Origin: Pedobacter sp. R20-19
GTDB lineage: Bacteria > Bacteroidota > Bacteroidia > Sphingobacteriales > Sphingobacteriaceae
DNA: 64,000 nt
Assembly: GCF_000708265.2 (NCBI RefSeq)
Contig: NZ_JCKI01000002.1
Location: 682,001 to 746,000, forward strand
Direction of reading: 5' to 3'
The notes below the pieces were generated by a model, which was not told the DNA's origin, made no database searches, and saw only the letters and a list, made by a program, of their open reading frames with translations. Shown here piece after piece: positions 45,293 to 54,292 of this stretch. Position numbers and translations under genes: made by a program. How positions within the stretch are numbered: position 1 is the first letter of the stretch; every line of letters starts with the position of its first letter.

Positions 45293-46114
45293 CTACTGTT
45301 TTATTAACTTACTCACGTGGCTTTCATCTGTAAGGCCAAATTCTGAGGCAATTTGCTTTAACCTAAATTTTCCACTGGCCAGGCGTTGTTTAATTAATTG
45401 GTTTCGGTAGGTTTTAATGTATTCACGAAGCGTAACGCCAGTATTTTTTTTAAAATAAGGGCCGATGTAATCTTTTGTGAGTTTAAATTGCTCAGCCATC
45501 ATTTCTGCCTTAAGTTTTTCTGGCCGGTAGATATTTTTATGGATATAACAAAACATAGCCTGAAGGTCGGCAGTTCGGTGTGCTGTTGATTTGATTTCAG
45601 GCATATTTCGTTGTAAAATATGCGAAATGGAAAGTGCCTGCATCCAGATGAGTTGCTCATTCTTCAGCAAATCTTCCTTTAATGATATGATGACATCAAA
45701 AAGTATACTGATGCTTAACTGATCTTGCTGGTCAAAAACAAAAGCAGATAAATGTGTCTCCCGGCTTTTTATCAGGTATTCTAAATGACGGATGCCAGGA
45801 TGATCAAAATTTCCATCCTGATAAAGATACAAATCGATAAATTTCAAGTAAATAAAGCGTGTTTTTTTCTCAATTACAAAGTAATGCGCCTCCTCAGGAC
45901 CGATTAGAAAAACTTCACCGCCCTTATAATCTATTGGAACAGCATTTATAAAATGACGGCCAGATCCATGCTTAATATAAATTAATTCGTAATGATTATG
46001 CTGATGAGCAGGGTGTACCCATTCGGCTACTTCAAAATCAGAAATTTTAAGGGGTTCGAACTGTTTGTAACGTTTAATCATAGATAAGTACAAATTTATC
46101 ATAGATTGATACAT
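45293..46114 (-). CDS. AraC-family transcriptional regulator
   Basis: A 273-residue regulator (ATGs at 46102 and 46081 are alternative starts). The N-terminal cupin-like sensor (HPAHQHNHYELIYIKHGSGRH) is followed by a helical linker and a C-terminal two-HTH domain: FKLTKDYIGPYFKKNTGVTLREYI (HTH 1), then IASEFGLTDESHVSKLIKQ. It stops shortly after the second recognition helix, without the usual final ...GxxPxxYR tail, so the C-terminus is unusually short. It is divergent from the second PRISE-type gene and probably controls it. Confidence 0.82.
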   Translation of the reverse strand: MYQSMINLYLSMIKRYKQFEPLKISDFEVAEWVHPAHQHNHYELIYIKHGSGRHFINAVPIDYKGGEVFLIGPEEAHYFVIEKKTRFIYLKFIDLYLYQDGNFDHPGIRHLEYLIKSRETHLSAFVFDQQDQLSISILFDVIISLKEDLLKNEQLIWMQALSISHILQRNMPEIKSTAHRTADLQAMFCYIHKNIYRPEKLKAEMMAEQFKLTKDYIGPYFKKNTGVTLREYIKTYRNQLIKQRLASGKFRLKQIASEFGLTDESHVSKLIKQ

Positions 46115-46182
46115 AAAGCCAAATTATTTTTCAGCGGAACTTTGATTTGTCGCACAAGCGGATCTAATTAAAGTAATTATAT

Positions 46183-47238
46183 ATGAAGCAAGAAAACATA
46201 GCACTCGTGGTGGGTGCAAATGGCGTTATCGGCAGTAATCTGATTTCGTATCTGGAAAGTCTTGAAGATTGGAAAATTATCGGACTATCCAGGAGGGGAG
46301 GGAAAAATAACGCTAAAACTACTTATCTGTCCGTAAATCTTTTAGATGCAGAAGATTGTGAAGAAAAGCTAAAAGGTTTAACAGCCATTACCCATATTTT
46401 TTATGCAGCATATCATCATGAAGACACATGGGCCGCATTGGTAGCGCCCAACCTGGCTATGTTAACCAATGTGTTGACCACCACCGAAAAATTGGCAACA
46501 GGTTTGATCCACATCAGCTTGATGCAGGGGTACAAAGTTTATGGGGCACATTTAGGTCCTTTTAAAACGCCAGCAAAAGAAACAGACGGCGGGCACATGC
46601 CACCTGAATTTAATGTAGATCAACAATTATTTTTAGAGAAACAGCAAATCGGAAAAGGTTGGTCGTGGTCTGCCTTACGTCCTTCGGTAGTAGGAGGTAC
46701 AGCAATTGGCAATCCGATGAATTTAGCATTGGCCATAGCCGTTTATGCAACAATTTCTAAAGCACTTGGGCTTCCATTACGCTTTCCGGGAAAGCCAGGT
46801 GCATATGATAAGCTGATGGATATTACGGATGCCGGCCTTCTGGCCAAGGCAACAGTATGGGCGGCAATAAATCCGATATGTGCTAATCAGGCTTTTAACA
46901 TTACTAATGGTGATCTTTTACGATGGAATGATTTATGGCCAAAAATAGCCCGCTATTTCAAAATGGAAGTAGCCCCGCCTTTAACCATGCCCCTGCAAAC
47001 TGTTATGGCAGATAAGGCAGCGCTATGGACAAATATTCAGGAAAAATATGGTTTAGAAAAGCATCCCTATGAGCAGGTATCATCATGGGCATTCAGCGAT
47101 TTTGTATTTTCATGGGATTATGATTTTTTCTCAAACGGAAACAAGGCAAGGCTTCTTGGTTTTCATGAGTTTATGGATACAGAACAAATGTTTTATAAAT
47201 TATTTGATGAGTTGAGGGCTAAAAAGATAATTCCTTAA
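46183..47238 (+). CDS. PRISE-like SDR paralogue with altered active site
   Basis: A 351-residue paralogue of the reductase at 43313-44380. The nucleotide motif GANGVIGSN (about 10-18) is intact, as are QGYKVYG and the C-terminal YEKHPYEQ-like part. The segment that in the first copy is ENFYYAQED reads EFNVDQQ here, lacking the catalytic Tyr. It may therefore have a different chemistry or only bind ligand. It is divergent from the AraC gene and followed 114 bases later by a classical SDR. Confidence 0.8.
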   Translation: MKQENIALVVGANGVIGSNLISYLESLEDWKIIGLSRRGGKNNAKTTYLSVNLLDAEDCEEKLKGLTAITHIFYAAYHHEDTWAALVAPNLAMLTNVLTTTEKLATGLIHISLMQGYKVYGAHLGPFKTPAKETDGGHMPPEFNVDQQLFLEKQQIGKGWSWSALRPSVVGGTAIGNPMNLALAIAVYATISKALGLPLRFPGKPGAYDKLMDITDAGLLAKATVWAAINPICANQAFNITNGDLLRWNDLWPKIARYFKMEVAPPLTMPLQTVMADKAALWTNIQEKYGLEKHPYEQVSSWAFSDFVFSWDYDFFSNGNKARLLGFHEFMDTEQMFYKLFDELRAKKIIP

Positions 47239-47352
47239 TAGATGATAGTTTATAGCATCCTATAATGAAAGCAATCAGCCCGATACAAACAGAAGTAGAT
47301 TGATGAATAAAGGTTTCAAAAACAATCGCTTTCCAAAGCAGGTTATTTATAG

Positions 47353-48318
47353 ATGAAGATAAAAAAACGAACAGTTGTCATTACCGGTGCTTCAAGTGGA
47401 GCAGGCAGGGCAATAGCACTACAATTTGCCCGCAAGGCAGAACGTTTAATACTTGCTTCGCGAAACCTGAAAATGTTGGAAGAGGTGGCTGAAGAATGTG
47501 AAACCTTTGGCGCAGAAGTGAAGTGCCTGGAAGTGGATGTAACCGATTATCATGCCGTACTAAACCTTGCAGCAACAGCTGATGAATTTGGCAGCGGTAT
47601 AGACATTTGGGTAAATAATGCAGGTGTACTGGCTGTAGGTGCTTTTGATGAAACCCCAATGGAAGTTTCTGAGCAGGTATTAAAAACCAATTTATTAGGT
47701 TACATGCACGGTGCACATGCTGTTTTGCCTTACTTTAAAAAGCAGGGTAAAGGCATTTTGATTAACAATATTTCAATAGGAGGATTTTTAGCTGTGCCGA
47801 TGGGTGCTGCTTACTCTGCCAGTAAATTTGGTTTAAGGGGTTTTGGGCAAGCGTTAAAGGCAGAATTGTCTGCTTACCCTAACATTCATGTTTGTGATGC
47901 CTTTCCAGCTTTTCTAGATAGTCCCGGAATTCAACATGCTGCAAATTATACAGGTAAATATCTGAAGCCTGCTCCACCGGTTTATGATCCGGAACGCCTG
48001 GCACAGGCCATTGTTAGTCTTGCTGACCATCCCAGAAGAGAAAAAATGGTAGGAAGTATATCCGTTTTACTTCGTCTTTCGGCAGGACTTTTTCCTACGC
48101 TAACACAATTTGTTGCCGGTGCAGTAATTAAGGGTTATATTAAAAGAGCAGATCCTATTCCAACCACCAATGGAAATATTTTTGTACCTGTTCCGTTTGG
48201 TAATGCGGTTCATGGCGGCTGGGGAATTCCGGGTAAACCCAAGGCACATCGAAAATACATTGCAGGTATGGCTGCTTCACTTGCGTTGCTCGCCTTTATT
48301 AAGATATTAGGTAAATAA
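47353..48318 (+). CDS. short-chain dehydrogenase/reductase (classical SDR)
   Basis: A 321-residue protein: cofactor motif TGASSGAGRAIA (about 11-22), NNAGVLAVG, the catalytic YSASKFGL (Tyr-x3-Lys), and a long C-terminal extension ending in a hydrophobic helix (MAASLALLAFIKILGK) that may anchor it to the membrane. It oxidises or reduces a hydroxyl/keto group with NAD(P)(H). It forms a likely transcription unit with the PRISE-like gene upstream. The substrate is not evident. Confidence 0.88.
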   Translation: MKIKKRTVVITGASSGAGRAIALQFARKAERLILASRNLKMLEEVAEECETFGAEVKCLEVDVTDYHAVLNLAATADEFGSGIDIWVNNAGVLAVGAFDETPMEVSEQVLKTNLLGYMHGAHAVLPYFKKQGKGILINNISIGGFLAVPMGAAYSASKFGLRGFGQALKAELSAYPNIHVCDAFPAFLDSPGIQHAANYTGKYLKPAPPVYDPERLAQAIVSLADHPRREKMVGSISVLLRLSAGLFPTLTQFVAGAVIKGYIKRADPIPTTNGNIFVPVPFGNAVHGGWGIPGKPKAHRKYIAGMAASLALLAFIKILGK

Positions 48319-48350
48319 CAGCATATAATTAAAAATCTCGTTTAATAAAA

Positions 48351-48381
48351 AACGGCATTCGATAAGGAAATGCCGTTTTTT
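48351..48381. terminator. bidirectional intrinsic terminator
   Basis: Perfect arms aacggcatt and aatgccgtt with a 9-base loop, A-run before and T-run after. It ends the SDR gene on the plus strand and the convergent DUF892 gene on the minus strand. Confidence 0.8.
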
Positions 48382-48400
48382 ATAATTTATAAAGCTATCA

Positions 48401-49015
48401 TTATTCTGCTGCTGCTTCAGCATTAATAGAACTTACAGCAATTTCAGTCAAGGCTACATCAGTTGCTTTTTCATTTTCCAATGTTTGGCCTAATAAATCT
48501 GCTACATCCTGATGGCCCATGTTTTCAGCAAAAACTTTAAGTGTGCCATAAGTAGCAATTTCATAATGTTCTACTTTTTGTGCAGCTAGAATTAAACCTG
48601 CATCGCGAACCATTGTACCCTGATCTGTTTCCGAGATAATGCCCTCGGCCTCTTCTAACAATCCAGCCATTGCATCACATTTCTTAGCTGCTGCTTTCTC
48701 ACCTAATAGTTCAAAAACCTGTTCAAGCGTTTGGATATGTTGTTGCGTTTCTCCAGTATGTTTTTCAAATGCGGCAATAAGTTCTTCACTGGTTGCTGCT
48801 TTTTTCATCTTTGGAAGCGCTTTTACTAAATGTTTTTCTGCCCAGTAAATATCTTTTAATTCATCAACAAAAAATTCATGAAATTCTGAATCCTCCATTT
48901 TGCCTGTTTTCGTTGCAGTCGTTTTACTGGTTGATGATTTAGTGGCTGGTGCTTTACTTGCATTAGCTGTTTTACTGGTGGTTGCTTTTTTAGCAGTTGT
49001 TTTTGTAGTTGCCAT
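48401..49015 (-). CDS. DUF892 (YciE/YciF-like) ferritin-like protein with Lys-rich tail
   Basis: From the ATG at 49015 (204 residues). Residues 1-40 are a low-complexity Lys/Ala/Thr/Ser tail (TTKTTAKKATTSK pattern), then the DUF892 four-helix ferritin-like domain with FVDELKDIYWAEKHLVKALP and later AQKVEHYEIA. Family members are stress-related, and their Glu/His pattern can bind a di-iron site. The basic tail resembles histone-like or Dps tails and could bind DNA. Another ATG at 49054 is followed by a hydrophobic-poor stretch and seems less likely. It is followed by the bidirectional terminator. Confidence 0.82.
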   Translation of the reverse strand: MATTKTTAKKATTSKTANASKAPATKSSTSKTTATKTGKMEDSEFHEFFVDELKDIYWAEKHLVKALPKMKKAATSEELIAAFEKHTGETQQHIQTLEQVFELLGEKAAAKKCDAMAGLLEEAEGIISETDQGTMVRDAGLILAAQKVEHYEIATYGTLKVFAENMGHQDVADLLGQTLENEKATDVALTEIAVSSINAEAAAE

Positions 49016-49198
49016 AGTCTTTTTATATAGTATGATGTAAGAATAGAACTGCATAAATTGGAAGAAGGTTTTAGCAATTTTAATCTTGTTTTAATTTCAT
49101 GATTTAAACAATCATACAATTGGCATACTGAAGAGAAAGGTTAAACTTTTCATTCCTGAAGGTTGTTTTATGTATGGTAACGTGTAAAACTATTTAAT

Positions 49199-49807
49199 AT
49201 GAAAGCAAAAGAGCAGTATGATCGCATTCCGGATCAACAGGAGGGAAGTAAAATAGATGTGGAGGAGAGCCGCAATTTTGAAACAATACAGGATGCAACT
49301 GCATTTTTTGAATTAGCCTGTCGTCGTTTATTAAATATTAATCTTTGGGGCAAGATATCAGGTTTGTCTAGTTTCCAACTTTTTGATGAACATGGAAATG
49401 AAGTAGACCGTGAAGGTAGGCAAGGTGATTATATCCGAATTGATATCCCCGGACCAGGAACACAATTAGGGGGTGGTTTTGATTGGGTAAGAATCGAAGA
49501 AATTTTCCATCATCATGATGATCAGGAAGAGCTACTTTCCATTAGGGTTCGGCCAAGTGTAAAGCCTATGACAGAGGGTAATTCACCCGCACATTTTTTA
49601 AAGGCAGAGGCTACCTCAACTTTTATCGTGCGCAGATTGCAATTGCTTGTTCAGGCAGAAGAACACGGGCGGAATGAAATGGCGAATACCGATACCACAC
49701 ACATTTTAGATAATGCCAGAAACTTATTGGTAGGTGGTGCAGCTAAATTAGGCTTGTCTTACCCACAATGGAAATTACTGGTAAAAGGAATAATGGCATC
49801 CGTATAA
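49199..49807 (+). CDS. conserved hypothetical protein
   Basis: A 202-residue soluble protein that I cannot assign. Visible features are a charged N-terminus (about 1-30), FELACRRLLNINLWGKISG and a Gly-rich turn TQLGGGFDWVRIEEIFHHHDDQEE with a His/Asp cluster, followed by a strand-rich part and a C-terminal helical part. There is no signal peptide. The RxGDYIRIDIPGPG segment suggests a beta-sandwich. It lies between stress-type genes and is followed by a hairpin. The role is unknown. Confidence 0.6.
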   Translation: MKAKEQYDRIPDQQEGSKIDVEESRNFETIQDATAFFELACRRLLNINLWGKISGLSSFQLFDEHGNEVDREGRQGDYIRIDIPGPGTQLGGGFDWVRIEEIFHHHDDQEELLSIRVRPSVKPMTEGNSPAHFLKAEATSTFIVRRLQLLVQAEEHGRNEMANTDTTHILDNARNLLVGGAAKLGLSYPQWKLLVKGIMASV

Positions 49808-49870
49808 TATTGAATGATAAAAATTGCCAATGACGGAATATAAAAAATAGGATAATATTAATTAGAAATA

Positions 49871-49906
49871 AACCATTGGCTGGTTTAAAGTTATCGGCCA
49901 ATGGTT
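49871..49906. terminator. hairpin between convergent genes
   Basis: Arms aaccattggc and gccaatggtt are exact reverse complements with a 16-base loop, ending directly at the stop of the minus-strand gene. It probably ends both transcripts. Confidence 0.65.
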
Positions 49907-50344
49907 CTATTTTCTAAAGGCTTTTACTACCGTAGCAGTTACCAATGCGCCCACCAGATAATAAGCTACAGTAAGCACTTTTACCTGATTATTTTTCGCA
50001 ACAGGTTCAGGATTTAACCCCATTGGCTTTGGAAGTGTAACAGCTCCAAAACCTGCTGCTAAACCGGATACAATACTTCTGCTAAAAACATTTTTAGGAT
50101 TGCCACTGCCTATTAAACTATAATAAATGGTATTGCTAATTAAATCTCCGGCAAGTGTAGGACCATACAAAGCTTTTCCTCTCTTGCCGCCAATACCTAA
50201 AAAGTCTAACGCATGGCCAAGTGCTTCTTCGCCTAAACGATCAACACGGGGCACATTTGAACTTTTATTTTTTAAGCTTTCATGCAAAATGTTCAGCGCA
50301 ACAGCACCTGCAAATCCTGCTATTAAATTTGTTATTTTGTTCAT
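49907..50344 (-). CDS. conserved hypothetical membrane protein
   Basis: A 145-residue protein: hydrophobic helix about 5-18 (LIAGFAGAVALNIL), a basic/polar middle with LGHALDFLGIGGKRGKALYG, a second hydrophobic stretch around 88-100 and a third at 125-140 (VAYYLVGALVTATVV). Gly-rich helices suggest a small glycine-zipper-type membrane protein. No family name comes to mind. It lies upstream of no obvious partner; the next minus-strand gene is a small acidic protein. Confidence 0.55.
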   Translation of the reverse strand: MNKITNLIAGFAGAVALNILHESLKNKSSNVPRVDRLGEEALGHALDFLGIGGKRGKALYGPTLAGDLISNTIYYSLIGSGNPKNVFSRSIVSGLAAGFGAVTLPKPMGLNPEPVAKNNQVKVLTVAYYLVGALVTATVVKAFRK

Positions 50345-50406
50345 ATGTTAAGAGTTATTATATGGTAATCAAATGCATCTATTAACAGTATCATTAAACT
50401 GATTAA

Positions 50407-50595
50407 TTAAATATCCTTCCCGGTTTTATCATCTGATTCCGCATCAGCGCCAAGCTGCTGTTTTGCCATTTCTTCCGGACTTTCTTCATCACCAGTATAG
50501 GCACCATCGGCATCGCTTCCTTTTATATCATCAGCGGGAATTACACCAACTTTTTTCTCTTTTGATTCTTCTGTTTTATTTTTTTCGTTTTCCAT
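50407..50595 (-). CDS. small acidic hypothetical protein
   Basis: From the ATG at 50595 (62 residues), preceded by an aaagg-containing stretch at a good ribosome-binding distance; upstream ATG at 50601 adds two residues. Rich in Lys/Glu/Asp with no hydrophobic segment: a disordered hydrophilic protein. Similar in flavour to the protein at 29838-30110. Not assigned. Confidence 0.5.
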   Translation of the reverse strand: MENEKNKTEESKEKKVGVIPADDIKGSDADGAYTGDEESPEEMAKQQLGADAESDDKTGKDI

Positions 50596-50884
50596 GATCA
50601 TCCTTTTTATATAAATACAACAGTATGAAACAGGCAAAGTTTAGTTTAAATCATATTGTTTAGTTTTTATTAGAATGAGAATCTAAAAAGAGTTTGAAAA
50701 ATCATCATCAGATTTGCATACTCTTAGATATGCTATTGAAATTTTCCTGATGTAATGGATATTGAAGGTTATGTTGAGAGCAAGAAACAAAATTTAAAAC
50801 AATTATTGCCCATTATCTCTTTATGTTTTCATGGTATTGTAAAATTGAATGTATATTTTGCCTGCCTTAAATAATCAGATCAAT

Positions 50885-51748
50885 ATGGCTTCAGGTTTTT
50901 TTGCAATTTTAGATGATATAGCTGCTTTAATGGATGATGTTGCGGTTACCGCTAAAATTGCCACCAGGAAAACTGCTGGTATTTTGGGCGATGACCTGGC
51001 GGTGAATGCAGAAAAAGCCACTGGCTTTTTATCATCACGTGAATTACCTGTGCTTTGGTCTATAACAAAAGGATCATTACTCAATAAGATCATTATTGTT
51101 CCGGTTGCACTACTGTTAAATTTTTTCTTTCCCATTGCCATCAAGTTTATTTTAATTTTAGGTGGGTTTTACCTTGCATATGAAGGTGTTGAAAAAATCA
51201 TTGAGTATTTTTTTCATCGCCATGAACATGAAAAAGTTGCTAAAGATGTTGTACAGGATGATAAAGCAGCAGAAAAAGCAAAAATAAAATCGGCAGTAAC
51301 TACAGATTTTATTCTTTCTGTAGAAATTGTAATCATTGCACTAGGTACCGTGTTGGATAAGAGTATCGCCATCCAAATTCTCACGGTTTCAGTGGTAGCC
51401 ATCTTAGCCACAGTAGGAGTTTATGGTATTGTAGCCTTAATTGTAAGAATGGATGATGCAGGTTATAAGCTGGTGAAACATGCCAATAATAAAGGATTCT
51501 TTTCGGCACTGGGTAATTTACTGATCAAATCTTTACCTGTCATTATTAAGATACTTAGCATTGCGGGAACCGTGGCTTTAATATTGGTTTCAGGCGGTAT
51601 TTTTGTTCATAACATCGATTTTCTACATCATTTCCTGCCCAATTTAATGTCAACAATCAAAGAGTTTGCTATCGGATTAGTGGCAGGATTATTGGCTGTT
51701 GGTGTAACGGAAGGAGTGAAAAAACTGATTTCTTTATTTAAAAAATAA
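50885..51748 (+). CDS. DUF808 family membrane protein
   Basis: From the ATG at 50885 (287 residues; an upstream ATG at 50849 would add 12 residues that do not fit the family start). The opening MASGFFAILDDIAALMDDVA and the KIATRKTAGILGDDLAVNAEK stretch are characteristic of DUF808 proteins, which have about four to six membrane segments and lie in the inner membrane. The function is unknown; E. coli YedI is a relative. No operon partner on the same strand. Confidence 0.9.
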   Translation: MASGFFAILDDIAALMDDVAVTAKIATRKTAGILGDDLAVNAEKATGFLSSRELPVLWSITKGSLLNKIIIVPVALLLNFFFPIAIKFILILGGFYLAYEGVEKIIEYFFHRHEHEKVAKDVVQDDKAAEKAKIKSAVTTDFILSVEIVIIALGTVLDKSIAIQILTVSVVAILATVGVYGIVALIVRMDDAGYKLVKHANNKGFFSALGNLLIKSLPVIIKILSIAGTVALILVSGGIFVHNIDFLHHFLPNLMSTIKEFAIGLVAGLLAVGVTEGVKKLISLFKK

Positions 51749-51760
51749 CCGACTATTTAT

Positions 51761-52387
51761 CTATCTGAGATAAGTTCTCAAAAACACTTGAGGGTTATAA
51801 AAGCGGTCATCAAGCTGGGTCTTATTCATGGTTAACCAACTGGCACAGCCGTAATCGTCAAATTTTTTTCTAATCTCCAGATGCAGATGGTGATAATCAC
51901 CACCATATTTTTTGCTTTCTTCCTTCGTAAATAAGCGGGCGAGTTTGGTATCCTGATTTACAAACTGGCCATTGCTTACATAAACCTCACTGAGGTGCTT
52001 ATAGCTGGTAAACATGATTGTGCCATTCTTCAACCGATGCTTCACTACAATGGTTTTTTTATTTTCGCCCAAATGAATAGAACAAACCACACCATTCGCC
52101 ATGGCATAAACCTCTATCAGCTTAGTTTTTGATATAGATGGGTTGATATCAATAGCCGTATGAATATGGCCTTTATAATAGCTATCGCGATGATCGCCAA
52201 AAATACTAATGATTTTAATGTTTGCTATTTTCTTTCGGTCAATGCCCTTAAAAGGTAAAAACCAACTATCAGCTGCCTTCGATGGAGCTACATCGGTGTA
52301 ATATGGTTTCCATCTATTTTTATCTTTATCGATGGTTGGCGTTTCTACAAATAAAAAGACAAGGAAAAGAATCAGGCTAGTTTTCAT
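51761..52387 (-). CDS. M23-family peptidase (LytM domain)
   Basis: A 208-residue protein with an N-terminal hydrophobic signal (about 1-15). The peptidase signature is seen as H-x3-D (His76, Asp80 in HTAID), a central YKHLSEV (His131) and the H-x-H motif HHLHLEI (His167, His169). These residues coordinate zinc and form the active site of M23 endopeptidases, which usually cut peptidoglycan cross-links. All ligands appear to be present, so it may be active. It is 30 bases after the metallophosphoesterase gene on the same strand. Confidence 0.85.
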   Translation of the reverse strand: MKTSLILFLVFLFVETPTIDKDKNRWKPYYTDVAPSKAADSWFLPFKGIDRKKIANIKIISIFGDHRDSYYKGHIHTAIDINPSISKTKLIEVYAMANGVVCSIHLGENKKTIVVKHRLKNGTIMFTSYKHLSEVYVSNGQFVNQDTKLARLFTKEESKKYGGDYHHLHLEIRKKFDDYGCASWLTMNKTQLDDRFYNPQVFLRTYLR

Positions 52388-52416
52388 AGGGAATCAAATT
52401 AAAAGGCAAGATAAGT

Positions 52417-53634
52417 TTATTTTCTTTTTAATTCAATTACGGTAATTTCCGGCCAGATACCAATTCTGCCAGAAAAGCCTAAAAACCCGAAACCCCTGTT
52501 CACGTTTAAATATCGGTTGTTTTCTGTTTTAATTCCTGCCCAATGTTTGTATCGATATTTCACCGGACTCCATTTAATGCCAAAAGCTTCAATCCCAAAC
52601 TGCATTCCATGGGTATGGCCAGCCAGTGAAAGCTGAATTTTTGAAGGATAATTTTTAACCTGTGCATCCCAGTGTGAAGGATCATGAGATAGCAAAATTT
52701 TAAAATCGTTTACCGCAGTATGTTGAAGTGCTCTGTTTAAATTGCCTCGCTCACCAAAACCAACACCCCAATTTTCAATACCTGCGAGGATAATTTTTTC
52801 TCCATTCTTCTCCAACACCACATGCTCATCTAGAAGCAGTTTAAAACCTAACTCCTGATGATAAGCTTTTAACTGATTTAAATTTTTGATTTTATCAGAC
52901 TCCGTTGGCCATTTGATATAATCTCCATAGTCATGGTTTCCTAAGACGGAGAACTGTCCAAATGGTGCTTTGATCTTTGAAAATAGATGGATGTAGGGAA
53001 CAATCTCAGATGCTGCGTTATTAACCAGATCACCAGTGAACACAAATAAATCACTTTTCTGTGCATTAATGAGGTCGATGCCTTTTTGCACTTCTTTTGG
53101 TTTAGTAAAACTTCCTGCATGAACATCAGAAATTTGCGTCAGGGTAAAACCATCAAAATTTTGTGGTAGGTCATCAAAATATAAAGTGTGTTTAATAACC
53201 CTATAGGCATATTTTCCGTTTCTTATTCCAAATGCAAAAAGTAATACGGTTAAGACAAACATCATTAAAGCCACATCTACCCAATAATAACTTCGTTCGG
53301 CCATATGATAACCCTCTGGCTGAAAGTTTGTTGTTATGGAACTCGCCACCCGATAAAGATCACCAATGAATAGAAAAATGGCAAACACCATTTCGGCAAC
53401 CAACATAATTAAGAAAGCATGGGTTGCGATAGTGAAAAATCGATTAACACCATTACGCATTTTGGTAATGGCTAAAACCAGTGCGACAGTTAGACCAATA
53501 ATCAATACCCAGAAGGCCGGCGCTAACCATTCTTGATGGATAACTACCTTAATTCCTGAAAGTACATAAGCATTAAGGATAAAAAAAAATATAGCTACCA
53601 TTGAAATTGGTAACAAATTAGATCTTCTTTTCAT
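52417..53634 (-). CDS. metallophosphoesterase with N-terminal membrane domain
   Basis: From the ATG at 53634 (405 residues; a TTG at 53715 would extend it by 27). About five N-terminal membrane segments (to about residue 140) precede a calcineurin-like domain with DVHAGSF, GDLVNN, GNHDYG, LSHDPSHW and GHTHGMQ, the five metal-binding blocks of a YkuE-like phosphoesterase. It faces the cytoplasm or periplasm; the substrate may be a lipid or nucleotide. It probably forms a transcription unit with the M23 gene. Confidence 0.9.
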   Translation of the reverse strand: MKRRSNLLPISMVAIFFFILNAYVLSGIKVVIHQEWLAPAFWVLIIGLTVALVLAITKMRNGVNRFFTIATHAFLIMLVAEMVFAIFLFIGDLYRVASSITTNFQPEGYHMAERSYYWVDVALMMFVLTVLLFAFGIRNGKYAYRVIKHTLYFDDLPQNFDGFTLTQISDVHAGSFTKPKEVQKGIDLINAQKSDLFVFTGDLVNNAASEIVPYIHLFSKIKAPFGQFSVLGNHDYGDYIKWPTESDKIKNLNQLKAYHQELGFKLLLDEHVVLEKNGEKIILAGIENWGVGFGERGNLNRALQHTAVNDFKILLSHDPSHWDAQVKNYPSKIQLSLAGHTHGMQFGIEAFGIKWSPVKYRYKHWAGIKTENNRYLNVNRGFGFLGFSGRIGIWPEITVIELKRK

Positions 53635-53829
53635 TTTAAATAAACAAGCGGCAAAGTTAAATTTAAAACCTGCAACTTTAGATTTGAGTTTGTCGGAGAG
53701 ATCATTTTTACGCAACTTTGATTAAAGGTTAAAATCGCCTAAATTCATTTACTTTCAGAATGAAATTCGAAGTTCTCTCCTAAAATGAGACAGCCATTAT
53801 AGCTTATTTTATAATTATACATAATTTAG

Positions 53830-53837
53830 TAGCTTTG
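53830..53837 (+). promoter_or_regulatory. -7-type promoter box for the Rrf2 gene
   Basis: TAGCTTTG is an exact TAnnTTTG match, 8 bases before the ATG at 53846. The transcript would thus be almost leaderless. A clear -33 TTTG is not visible. Confidence 0.5.
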
Positions 53838-53845
53838 TAAGATAT

Positions 53846-54292
53846 ATGCTATCCAAAAAAACCAAATACGCCATTAAAGCACTTGTTGCACTTGGTAAAA
53901 ATGTAGAAAGACCACCGATGCAGATCTCTAAGATTGCAGAAGAGGAGCATATTCCTAAAAAATTCTTAGAACAAATTTTATTAGATCTACGCAATGCAGG
54001 TTTCTTATACAGTAAGAAAGGAGCAGGTGGCGGTTACAGTCTGAATAAAAAACCTGAGGAAATTCTGTTGGTACATGTAATGCGTGTTACCGATGGGCCA
54101 ATCGCAATGGTACCTTGTGCCAGCTTAAATTTTTATCACAAATGTGATGAATGCGAAGATGAAAAAACCTGTGGTATCAGAAGTGCATTTATTGATGTAA
54201 GAGATGCAACACTAAAAGTACTTAGTGAAACTAGCATCGCCGATGTGATTGGTCGTGAAGATACTTTGAAATTGGGAATCGATAGTTTATAG
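53846..54292 (+). CDS. Rrf2-family transcriptional regulator
   Basis: A 148-residue regulator: winged helix (about 1-65, with MQISKIAEEEHIPKKFLEQ and GGGYSL) and a C-terminal segment with four Cys at 91, 100, 103 and 109 (CASLNFYHKCDEC...C). IscR binds a 2Fe-2S cluster with three Cys in the same region; CymR-type members sense Cys synthase. The four-Cys set suggests a metal or thiol switch. It lies directly before the sulfate-assimilation genes on the same strand and is the likely sulfur regulator. Confidence 0.9.
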   Translation: MLSKKTKYAIKALVALGKNVERPPMQISKIAEEEHIPKKFLEQILLDLRNAGFLYSKKGAGGGYSLNKKPEEILLVHVMRVTDGPIAMVPCASLNFYHKCDECEDEKTCGIRSAFIDVRDATLKVLSETSIADVIGREDTLKLGIDSL

